Source of the DNA: DASUTB01 sp036374835
Lineage (GTDB): Bacteria; Actinomycetota; Actinomycetes; Jiangellales; Jiangellaceae
DNA length: 64,000 nt
Assembly (NCBI GenBank): GCA_036374835.1
Contig: DASUTB010000023.1
Location: 1-64,000 of the forward strand
Reading direction: 5' to 3'
Position numbers and translations under genes: made by a program. Shown in pieces: positions 33,571 to 41,423 of this stretch. Numbering within the stretch: the first letter of the stretch is position 1; each line of letters begins with the position of its first letter. Under the pieces are notes generated by a model, which worked only from the letters and a program-made list of their open reading frames with translations, made no database searches and was not told where the DNA came from.

Positions 33571-35889
33571 CTATGTGATGACGCTGCGCAGCGCGGCTCC
33601 GACGCGGGCGGTCACGTCATCGGGCAGCGGCCCGTCCCCGTGAACCAGGTAGAACACGTCGATGGCTTCGGCGCCGAGTGTCTCGATGGCCGCCGCGCGG
33701 ACCGAGGCGCCGTTTTCGGCGATGGAGCGCGCCAGCCGGTACAGCAGCGCCGGCTCGTCGTGGGCGCGAACTTCCAGAACCGTCGCGGACTCCGAGGCGT
33801 CGGGCAGCACGGCGACCTGCGGCTCGGCGTGGGCGATGGCGCGGCCGCGGCGCTGCGCGGCGCGGTCGGTCAGCCGCTCGGCCACGTTGAGGCGTCCCGC
33901 CAGAGCACGTGCGACGTCGTCGTACAGCGAGACCTCGTCCGGCGGGTCGCCGAACTGCATCGAGGCCGTCACGGTGACGACCGCCCGCTCACCGACGGTT
34001 TCGATAGCCGCGCGGCGCACGTCGAGCCGGCGCACCGCGAGCACACCGGCGACCTTCGCGAGCAGATCGGCCGAGTCCGGCGCCACGACGGTGATCTCGG
34101 TCAGCCCGTCGGGCGACGGCTCGCCCCGCCGCACGGCTAGTTCCTCGGACGCGGCCAGCTCGCGCTGCCATTCGGACAGCCGCTCCGGCTTGGGTGACGG
34201 CGTGCCGCCCAGAATCGCGCCGACCCGTCCGACCAGGTCGGTGATCAATCTCGCGCGCTGTGGCGACCAGGCGATCGGTCCCGCGGCGGTGGCGTCGGCC
34301 CGAGTCAGCGCGGCCAGCAGATCCAGCACTTCGGTCGTGCCGACCGCCTGCACAACGGCGTCGATCGTAGCGGGATCGTCCGGGTCGCGCCGGGTCGCCA
34401 TCTCCGGCAGCAGCAGGTGATGCCGCACCAGCAACGCGAGCGTTGCCGCGTCCTCCGGAGCCAAGCCGATCCGCTTGGCGATCTCCCCGGCGATCACCGC
34501 CCCGCTCTCGCTGTGGTTGCCGGGCAAGCCCTTGCCGAGATCGTGCACGAGAGCGGCCAGCAGCAACAGGTCCGGGCGGGCGACGTCACGGGTGAGGCCG
34601 GAGGCCACGATCGCCGTCTCGACCAGGTGCCGATCGACGGTGTGCCGGTGCACCGGCGTGCGGGTCGGGCGGAACTGGACGCGTTCCCACTCCGGGAACC
34701 AGCGGACGACGAGTCCGGCCATCTCGAGCGACTCCCACACCGGCAGCGTGCTGCGGCCGGCGCCGAGCAAGGAGACCAGGGAGTCGCGGGCCGCCGCCGG
34801 CCACGGCTCAGGCAGCTGCGGACACACGGCCGCCAGTTGGTCCAGGGTCTGCGGAGCGAGAACCAGGCCGGCCTGGGCCGCCGCGGCGGCCGCGCGTAAC
34901 GGCAGCACAGGGTCGAGTTCGGGCCTCGTCCCGAGTGCCAGCACCGCCTCGCCCTCGTGTTCGACGACCCCGGCGGCCAGCGGCCGGCGCTGCTGCGCAT
35001 AACCACCTGGACGGCCGGTGCGGCGACTTGCGAGAGTCCGCAGGACGGCCCGCCAGGTCAGATCGGACGCATATGCGATGGCCCGACCGGCTTCTGCGAT
35101 CGTGCGAAGCAGCGCGTCCGCACTCAACAGGCCGAGCCGGAACGCCACCTCGTCCTGATCATGGAAGAGCAGGCGGTCGTGCCGGCGTCCGGTGGTGCGG
35201 TGCAGCGAGTCGCGCACCACGAGGAGCCACTCGCGCGCCTGCGCCGCTTCGGCGGAGTGCGGGTGATCGGCGATCCAGGACGCCGCGACCGCGCGCAGCG
35301 CGACCGTGTCGCGGAGCCCGCCGCGGGCGTCGACGAGATCGGGTTCGAGCAGGTGGGCGAGCTCGCCGGCCGACTCGGCCCGTGCGCGACACATCGTCGC
35401 CAGCTCCGGCAGGCGGGTACGCGCCCCGCGCCGCCAGTCGGCGCGCGTCTCGGTCCGCAGCCGGGCGGTCAGTTCGGCATCGCCGGCGACATGCCGGACA
35501 TCGATCAGCCCGAGCGCCACCTTCATGTCGGTGCCGGCGAGTTCGCGCGCCTCGTCGACGGTTCGCACCGAGTGATCCAGTGGCAGGCCCGCGTCCCAGA
35601 CGGGATAGAACACCCGGGACGCGACCTCCTCGGGAGCACCACGCTCACCGTGGATCAGCACGACGTCGATGTCACTGCCGGGAAGGAGCTCCCGCCGGCC
35701 GTAGCCGCCGACCGCGACCAGTGCCATCCCGTTGGCGGCGCCGTCCGGCGCCTCGGCGAAGAACCGGCCGAGCCAGTTGTCGGCCAGTTCCGACAGCGAC
35801 GCTCGCCGGTCGGCCGCAGTCAGCCTGTCGTCGTCGATGAGCGCCTGCCGCAGCGCGAGGAATCGGTCCGCACCGGCCACGTCCGTCAA
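33571..35889 (-). CDS. glnD: [Protein-PII] uridylyltransferase GlnD
   Basis: This 772-aa bifunctional sensor adds or removes a nucleotide on PII in response to glutamine. The nucleotidyltransferase motif is VGGYGRRELLPGSDIDVVL. The HD domain carries LLAALVHDLGKGLPGNH, and two ACT domains lie at the C-terminus. In actinomycetes the enzyme usually adenylylates PII. The start is uncertain: the longest reading starts with TTG at 35889, and a GTG at 35880 is possible. It is last in the amt-glnB-glnD operon, 100 bp after glnB. Confidence 0.94.
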   Translation of the reverse strand: MTDVAGADRFLALRQALIDDDRLTAADRRASLSELADNWLGRFFAEAPDGAANGMALVAVGGYGRRELLPGSDIDVVLIHGERGAPEEVASRVFYPVWDAGLPLDHSVRTVDEARELAGTDMKVALGLIDVRHVAGDAELTARLRTETRADWRRGARTRLPELATMCRARAESAGELAHLLEPDLVDARGGLRDTVALRAVAASWIADHPHSAEAAQAREWLLVVRDSLHRTTGRRHDRLLFHDQDEVAFRLGLLSADALLRTIAEAGRAIAYASDLTWRAVLRTLASRRTGRPGGYAQQRRPLAAGVVEHEGEAVLALGTRPELDPVLPLRAAAAAAQAGLVLAPQTLDQLAAVCPQLPEPWPAAARDSLVSLLGAGRSTLPVWESLEMAGLVVRWFPEWERVQFRPTRTPVHRHTVDRHLVETAIVASGLTRDVARPDLLLLAALVHDLGKGLPGNHSESGAVIAGEIAKRIGLAPEDAATLALLVRHHLLLPEMATRRDPDDPATIDAVVQAVGTTEVLDLLAALTRADATAAGPIAWSPQRARLITDLVGRVGAILGGTPSPKPERLSEWQRELAASEELAVRRGEPSPDGLTEITVVAPDSADLLAKVAGVLAVRRLDVRRAAIETVGERAVVTVTASMQFGDPPDEVSLYDDVARALAGRLNVAERLTDRAAQRRGRAIAHAEPQVAVLPDASESATVLEVRAHDEPALLYRLARSIAENGASVRAAAIETLGAEAIDVFYLVHGDGPLPDDVTARVGAALRSVIT

Positions 35890-35989
35890 CGCCCGCCATA
35901 TCCCCGTGTCGCCGCCGGACGGGCCCGGTCCGGGCGACCCGTCGTATGGATCGCCCGGGCCGGCCGCGGACGGATCGGCCTCCCTTGTT

Positions 35990-36328
35990 TCACAGCGCTT
36001 CTGATCCGGTCTCTCCGGTCCGGACGCGGACGACCGCCTCCACGGGCGTCACCCAGACCTTGCCGTCGCCGATCTTCTCGGTTCGGGCCGCCTTGGCGAT
36101 GACATCGACGACATCGTCGACATCGACGTCATCGACCACCACTTCCAGACGGCTCTTCGGGACGAGATCGACCGTGTACTCCGCTCCGCGGTAGACCTCG
36201 GTGTGACCCTTCTGGCGGCCGTAGCCGCTCGCGTCCGACACCGTCATGCCCTTGACGCCGAACGTCTCCAGCGCGGCCCGGACGTCGTCCAGCTTGAACG
36301 GCTTGATCACTGCAGTGACAAGCTTCAT
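35990..36328 (-). CDS. glnB: Nitrogen regulatory protein PII (GlnB/GlnK type)
   Basis: This 112-aa trimeric sensor binds ATP/ADP and 2-oxoglutarate. The T-loop is present as GYGRQKGHTEVYRGAEY with the modified Tyr at position 51. The ATP site KIGDGKVWV is intact. Its ATG overlaps the amt stop (ATGA), the usual amt-glnK pairing, so it should gate the ammonium channel. Confidence 0.97.
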   Translation of the reverse strand: MKLVTAVIKPFKLDDVRAALETFGVKGMTVSDASGYGRQKGHTEVYRGAEYTVDLVPKSRLEVVVDDVDVDDVVDVIAKAARTEKIGDGKVWVTPVEAVVRVRTGETGSEAL

Positions 36329-37626
36329 GACACACTCCCTTCCTTGGCCGGGGCGGTGCTGCCGACGCTCGCCGTCTGGCGACCGCTCGGGCCGGATGCG
36401 GCGGTGATCTCATAGGCCGCCTCGGCGTGCGAGGCCAGGTCGATGCCGCCGACCTCAGCGTCTTCGCTGACCCGGAAGCCGATGGTCCGGTGGATCAGCA
36501 GCCCGAAGATCAGCGCGGCCACGAACGAGTAGAGCGTCACGGCACCGGCCGCGACCGCCTGCTTGCCGAGTAGTTCGATACCGCCGCCGTAGAGCAGCCC
36601 GACCAGCGCCGCGTCACCGGTGTAAGTCTCGTTGGCGACCAAGCCGATCATGAGCGTTCCGACGAGACCACCGACCAGGTGGACCGCCACCACGTCGAGC
36701 GAGTCGTCGTAGCCCAGCCGGTACTTCAGGCCGACCGCGAGGGCGCAGATCACGCCGGCCACGAGACCGATCAGGATCGAGCCCATCGGGCTGACGAAAC
36801 CGGCCGCCGGCGTGATCGCGACCAGACCGGCGATCGCTCCGGACGCCGCGCCGATCGCAGTCGTCTTCTGCTCGCGGACGACGTCGACGAGCAGCCAGCC
36901 GAGAATGGCAGCTGCCGTGGCAGCCAGCGTCGTCACCCATGCCGACGACGCGATGCCGTCTGCCGCGTAGGCCGATCCGGCGTTGAATCCGAACCAGCCG
37001 AACCACAGCAACCCGGCGCCCAGCAGCACGAACGGCACGTTGTGCGGCTTCATCGGGTCACGCTTCCAGCCCAGGCGCGGGCCGATGACGATGGCGAGTG
37101 CCAGGGCCGCGGCTCCGGCGTTGATGTGCACGGCGGTGCCGCCGGCGAAGTCGATCGCACCGAATTCGCCGATCCAGCCTTCGCCCCACACCCAGTGAGC
37201 CACCGGGAAGTAGACGACCGTCGCCCACAGCACGATGAACACGGCCCAGCCGCGGAAGGTCGCGCGCTCGGCGATCGCGCCGGCGATCAGTGCCACGGTG
37301 ATGATGGCGAACACAGCCTGGAAGCCAACGTCCGCGAGCACCGGGATGGTACCGGCCAGGTCCGATGGCCCCACGCTCGCCAAACCGGCAAGGCTGAAGC
37401 CGCCGAACAGACCGCCGATCGTCGAGTCGTAGGACATGCTGTAGCCGTACAGCACCCACAGCACCGACACGATCGCCAGTGCGAGGAAGCACATCATCAG
37501 CATGTTGAGCACGGCTTTCGCGCGAACCATGCCGCCGTAGAAGAAGGCCAGGCCAGGGGTCATGAGCAGGACGAGTGCCGCACTGGTCAGAATCCAAGCG
37601 GTGTCGCCCGCACTGAGTTCGGGCAT
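36325..37626 (-). CDS. amt: Ammonium transporter Amt
   Basis: This 433-aa channel has about 11 membrane helices. It shows GLAFFYGGMVRAKAVLN, GGTAVHINAG with the first pore His (H167) and the twin-His partner in VAVHLVGGLVG, and GFNAGSA. The start at 37626 has AGGAG five bases upstream. It heads the amt-glnB-glnD operon. The upstream region (37627-37987, 361 bp) contains a GlnR-like box at 37782-37797 and the second MITE-like element; otherwise I see nothing there. Confidence 0.97.
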   Translation of the reverse strand: MPELSAGDTAWILTSAALVLLMTPGLAFFYGGMVRAKAVLNMLMMCFLALAIVSVLWVLYGYSMSYDSTIGGLFGGFSLAGLASVGPSDLAGTIPVLADVGFQAVFAIITVALIAGAIAERATFRGWAVFIVLWATVVYFPVAHWVWGEGWIGEFGAIDFAGGTAVHINAGAAALALAIVIGPRLGWKRDPMKPHNVPFVLLGAGLLWFGWFGFNAGSAYAADGIASSAWVTTLAATAAAILGWLLVDVVREQKTTAIGAASGAIAGLVAITPAAGFVSPMGSILIGLVAGVICALAVGLKYRLGYDDSLDVVAVHLVGGLVGTLMIGLVANETYTGDAALVGLLYGGGIELLGKQAVAAGAVTLYSFVAALIFGLLIHRTIGFRVSEDAEVGGIDLASHAEAAYEITAASGPSGRQTASVGSTAPAKEGSVS

Positions 37627-37781
37627 ACTGACTCCTTGTCGAGTCGAGGGCCGGTGCGGCACAAGTCAGGCCACGTTGCCCGAACTGGTCCGATACCGGG
37701 TTGTCGGTCCAGATCGTGGCGTTCCCGTGTTGCTGCTGGGGTCCAGAGTTGTTGCGGCAGCGTGACAACTAATCACACCGT

Positions 37782-37797
37782 GTTACGCCTATGTGAC
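37782..37797 (-). promoter_or_regulatory. GlnR-like box upstream of amt
   Basis: GTTAC, six bases, GTGAC (minus strand GTCAC-N6-GTAAC) fits the a/b half-site pattern of actinomycete GlnR boxes. It is about 156 bp before the amt start, immediately next to the MITE-like element. amt-glnB-glnD is the classic GlnR target in Streptomyces. No second full a/b pair is clear. Confidence 0.5.
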
Positions 37798-37798
37798 G

Positions 37799-37978
37799 GA
37801 ATGATCACGTAAACGCCGCTGCGCAGTGCTTAACGACCCGTCAACGAGTCGCTATGCGTACACAACCGGGCGTTCCGGCGGGTTGCGCAAAGATACGCCG
37901 GCGGGTTGCGCAAAGATACGCATGCCTACCCGTCGAAGGGTCGCTAGGCAACGTGCGGGGTCGTTTACGTGATCATTC
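37799..37978. mobile_element. MITE-like element with 17-bp terminal inverted repeats (copy 2)
   Basis: GAATGATCACGTAAACG (37799-37815) and its exact complement (37962-37978) bound a 180-bp non-coding element; a further CTG at the right end matches copy 1. Internal stem-loops around CGACCCGTCAACGAGTCG and ACCCGTCGAAGGGT resemble those of copy 1 (17041-17204). It contains a 23-bp tandem duplication in its centre. It lies just after ftsY and before the amt promoter. Confidence 0.7.
37875..37920. repeat. Two perfect tandem copies of a 23-bp unit
   Basis: The unit CCGGCGGGTTGCGCAAAGAT plus ACG occurs at 37875-37897 and 37898-37920 without mismatch, in the middle of the MITE-like element. Copy 1 of the element lacks this segment. 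Exact identity points to a recent duplication. Confidence 0.85.
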
Positions 37979-37987
37979 TGGGCGGGG

Positions 37988-39160
37988 TCACTCGCCGAGG
38001 AGGCCGTCGACGAATGCCTCGGGCTCGAACGGCGCGAGATCGTCCGCGCCTTCGCCGAGGCCGACCAGCTTCACCGGGACGCCGAGCTCACGCTGGACGG
38101 CGACCACGATGCCCCCTTTGGCGGTGCCGTCGAGTTTGGTCAGCACGATGCCGGTGACATCGACGACCTCGCCGAAGACCCGGGCCTGCGCCATACCGTT
38201 CTGCCCCGTCGTGGCGTCGATGACCAGCAGCACCTCGTCAACGGGTCCATGCTTCTCCACGACCCGCTTGACCTTGCCGAGCTCGTCCATCAAGCCGGTC
38301 CTGGTCTGCAGCCGGCCCGCGGTGTCGAGCAGCACGACGTCCGCCTCCTGCTCGATGCCCACCCGCACCGCGTCGAACGCGACACTGCCCGGATCGGCAC
38401 CTTCGGGTCCACGCACTGTGAGCACCCCGACACGGTCGCCCCATGTGGTGAGCTGATCGACGGCGGCGGCGCGGAACGTGTCGGCGGCGCCGAGCACGAC
38501 GTCGCGGTCCTCGGCGACCAGCACGCGGGCGAGCTTGCCGACGGTCGTCGTCTTACCGGTCCCGTTCACGCCCACGACCAGCACGACGGCGGGACGCCCC
38601 TCGCCCACCGGCCGGTCGGTCGCGAGCGAGCGATCGAGCGACGGATCGACCAGGGTGATCAGTTCCTCGCGCAGCAGCTCACGCGCTCGCTCCGCATCGC
38701 CGACACCGTCGACGCGGACTCGCGCGCGCAGCCGTTCGACCAGATCCCGGGTGGACGCCACCCCGAGGTCGGCGGTGAGAAGCGTGTCCTCGATCTCCTC
38801 CCACGTGTCGTCGTCCAGCCGGTCGCGGGACAGCAGGGCGAGCAGGCCCTTGCCCATCGTCGACTGCGACTTCGCCAACCGGGACCGGAGCCGGACGAGG
38901 CGGCCCTTCGCCGGTTCTGGACGCTCCGGCGCCGGCGGAGCCTCGGGAATGACGGTGAGGTCGTCCGAAGTGACCCGATCCGGGGCAACGGTGTCCGCAG
39001 GCCGCTCCAGCGTGTCGACCGAGGCGTCGCCGGGAGCACCATCCCGAGCCTCCGCAGTCGACCCCGGTTCAGCCGAACGACGCCGCCGCGGGACCACGAA
39101 CGCCGCGCCGACGGCGATCAGCACAACGAGGACGATGATGCCAACGATCAAGTACTCCAC
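37988..39160 (-). CDS. ftsY: Signal recognition particle receptor FtsY
   Basis: This 390-aa GTPase docks SRP-ribosome complexes at the membrane. It begins with a transmembrane segment (residues 3-24) and an acidic, Pro-rich linker (A domain) to about residue 85. The NG domain follows with GVNGTGKTTT, AADTFRAAAVDQL, LDTAGRLQT and LTKLDGTAKGG. The N-terminal helix is usual in actinobacterial FtsY. The start is GTG. It lies after smc and the DUF3352 gene on the same strand. Confidence 0.97.
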   Translation of the reverse strand: MEYLIVGIIVLVVLIAVGAAFVVPRRRRSAEPGSTAEARDGAPGDASVDTLERPADTVAPDRVTSDDLTVIPEAPPAPERPEPAKGRLVRLRSRLAKSQSTMGKGLLALLSRDRLDDDTWEEIEDTLLTADLGVASTRDLVERLRARVRVDGVGDAERARELLREELITLVDPSLDRSLATDRPVGEGRPAVVLVVGVNGTGKTTTVGKLARVLVAEDRDVVLGAADTFRAAAVDQLTTWGDRVGVLTVRGPEGADPGSVAFDAVRVGIEQEADVVLLDTAGRLQTRTGLMDELGKVKRVVEKHGPVDEVLLVIDATTGQNGMAQARVFGEVVDVTGIVLTKLDGTAKGGIVVAVQRELGVPVKLVGLGEGADDLAPFEPEAFVDGLLGE

Positions 39161-39233
39161 GACGCACCATCATCCCATCCTTGAGCCGCGGCTATGGGAC
39201 CGATGCTCGGTATTTACCCGCGATGCGCGGTCT

Positions 39234-39280
39234 GCCGGCATCGTTAAGCCGGGAAATGCCGGCCTTACATGGTCATTCTG
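39234..39280. repeat. Hairpin plus a single end of the dispersed repeat
   Basis: GCCGGCAT (39234-39241) and ATGCCGGC (39256-39263) form a perfect stem with a 14-nt loop. Next to it, TTACATGGTCATTCTG (39265-39280) matches one end of the MITE-like elements, and its complement supplies the stop codon of the DUF3352 gene. It is probably the terminator of that gene and a reduced repeat copy. Confidence 0.5.
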
Positions 39281-41312
39281 GGGGTTCGGCCGGCTGATCG
39301 ATCAGGATCCGGATCAGCCCGCTCTGGTTGCCGTTCACCCAGCTCACCGCGCGGACGGGCTCGAGCCACTCCTCCGGCTCCGGAGCCCCGTCGTTCAGCG
39401 CGGCGACGTCGACGAAGACAGCCCACAACGCGTCGTCCGGTGCACCGTCGAACGCGGCCTCGAACTCGGGATGCTCCGCGAGCGTCTGATCTCCTGCCGC
39501 GAACTCGCCGATCGTGATCGTCGGGCCCTCGAGGGCGAGAGCGTCGCCGAGCTCGGCGGCCAGCTCACGCGCATACTCGCCGCTCTCGGGCAGCTGGAAG
39601 ATCCGATCCGCCGGGCCTTCATCGAGCGTCACCGAAATGGCGCCGGCCGGCTCGTCGGCGTAAGCGTCCTCCAGTGCGAACACAACGCCCGCACCGGACA
39701 CCAGCTCGGCGATCTCCTCGACCATCGCCCGGACGTCGACCGCCTCCTGCTGACCGCCTTCGTAGAACTCGTAGTCGCTGACCAGGCCGTACCGGTACAG
39801 CCGAAGGTACAGCTCGTAGTATCGCTCCTCGTCCGACGCCGGCAACTCATCGTTGCGCGCGAGCGTGTCGTACTCGTCCATTTCGAGATACTCCTGTTGG
39901 GTGAGCGCCTGCTCGAACATCCACTGCTCGGCCGACTCACCACCGCCGGCGACCCATTCGTCGTACTCGGCCTTGGTTCCGTGCCCGTAGAAGCGATCGT
40001 CGAGCTCGACCAACCGGTCGAAGTCGCCGTCGCCCTCCGCGAGTTCACCCGCCTCCCACTGGGCCAGCAGCGTCTCCCACTCGGCGAACTCCTCGTCGGT
40101 GAGCGCCTGGTCGTAGTTCCACTGGCCTCGTGTGTAGAACTCGAGGTTGGGCAGCGCCCCGCCGGAAAGGACCGACGACAGCTCCTCGAGTTCAGCGTCA
40201 ATCAGATCCAGCTGAGCGGTCACGCCGTCCTCGATGCCCTTCGGTAGGTTGATCACACCGGCGGCTTGAGACATCGGCAGACCCGCGAGCTCATCGCGCC
40301 AGCCGGGCGCTATCTCGGACTCGACCACTGAGCCATCGGAGTGGTACCGGATGTCGATCCCGTTGTCCGTTGCCGCCGCACCCAGGGCCATCCAGGTGCC
40401 GCCGGCCTGGTCGAACGCCCCCACGTCGAACGGCGCGACTCCTTCGGCGGCCAGCTCGTCCTCGAACTGGGCGACCAGGTCGTCGATCGCCTCGCCGTAC
40501 CGTTCCAGGTCGTACCACGCCAGCAGAAGCTGGTCGCCGTCGAACATCTCCGTTGCGGCGGAGAAGTGGTCCGTCTCGGCCAACGGCGACGCCCGGCCGT
40601 CGGCGACGAGCGTTTCCGCGAGGACCTGCGCGTCGGCGTCGGTCAGCACAACCGTCACCAACCCGTCGTCCACGACGTAGCCCACCTCGGCACCGAGTTC
40701 CGCGTCGAGTTCCTTGTCGATCTCGGCGACGATCTTGACCATGGCCGACTCGGCGGCCTCGTCGTTGCGGCTGGCCAGCGCGAGCACACCATAGAACTGG
40801 TCGTCCGCCGTCACACCGCCGGCCAGCGCGGCACGCGTGCCGACCCAACTGGTCAGTTCACTCGGCTCCAGGAAGTCGACGTCCAGGTCCAGGAGTGCCT
40901 CCTCGATGAGGTCCTCGAAGTCCTCGACGTCGTCCCCGACCTCGTCGAAGCCGCCGAATGTGTCGATGATGTCGAACAACTTCGGCGTCTGGTCAAAGCT
41001 CGGGTCGAGATTGACCTCGAAGTAGACGGCGACCGAGTCAGGGAGCCGCTCGGCGGGATCGACGCTCGAGAGCCCGAGCATCCTGATCACCGCGAACGCG
41101 CCACCGCCGAGGACGACGACGGTCAGGACGACCGCCCCGACGATCAGTGCCACGCGCCGGTTCGACCCCGTCCGGGCCTGGTGCGCGGCTCGCCGCCCGG
41201 ACCGGGTCGTGGCCGCCTGGGCATAGGGGTCCGCTGTGCCGTCCGGTACGGGCTCCGGTTCGAAGCTCGGCTCGTTCCACTGCCATCTGTCATCTCCGCC
41301 CGGCCGGTCCAC
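39273..41312 (-). CDS. DUF3352-like membrane-anchored protein with a duplicated acidic module
   Basis: This 679-aa protein has one transmembrane helix (about residues 53-76) after a Pro/Asp-rich cytoplasmic start, then a large extracellular part. The opening of that part, LPDSVAVYFEVNLDPSFDQT, fits the DUF3352 family of unknown function. Residues about 395-520 form two successive acidic, aromatic units of about 60 residues, each beginning with a QW-x-[YF]-[DE]-QALT motif. The GTG at 41312 is used because AAGGAG lies seven bases upstream. It lies between smc and ftsY and ends in a repeat. Confidence 0.72.
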   Translation of the reverse strand: MDRPGGDDRWQWNEPSFEPEPVPDGTADPYAQAATTRSGRRAAHQARTGSNRRVALIVGAVVLTVVVLGGGAFAVIRMLGLSSVDPAERLPDSVAVYFEVNLDPSFDQTPKLFDIIDTFGGFDEVGDDVEDFEDLIEEALLDLDVDFLEPSELTSWVGTRAALAGGVTADDQFYGVLALASRNDEAAESAMVKIVAEIDKELDAELGAEVGYVVDDGLVTVVLTDADAQVLAETLVADGRASPLAETDHFSAATEMFDGDQLLLAWYDLERYGEAIDDLVAQFEDELAAEGVAPFDVGAFDQAGGTWMALGAAATDNGIDIRYHSDGSVVESEIAPGWRDELAGLPMSQAAGVINLPKGIEDGVTAQLDLIDAELEELSSVLSGGALPNLEFYTRGQWNYDQALTDEEFAEWETLLAQWEAGELAEGDGDFDRLVELDDRFYGHGTKAEYDEWVAGGGESAEQWMFEQALTQQEYLEMDEYDTLARNDELPASDEERYYELYLRLYRYGLVSDYEFYEGGQQEAVDVRAMVEEIAELVSGAGVVFALEDAYADEPAGAISVTLDEGPADRIFQLPESGEYARELAAELGDALALEGPTITIGEFAAGDQTLAEHPEFEAAFDGAPDDALWAVFVDVAALNDGAPEPEEWLEPVRAVSWVNGNQSGLIRILIDQPAEPPE

Positions 41313-41423
41313 GGGCACACTCCTTCTTTTACGTAAAGAATCTTTCGCACAAGGATCGCAAGCCGGGTCCTGGAAAACGATTGCGGGAAGGTCACAATCC
41401 GCGGACGAGAGCGCCCACGCCCG

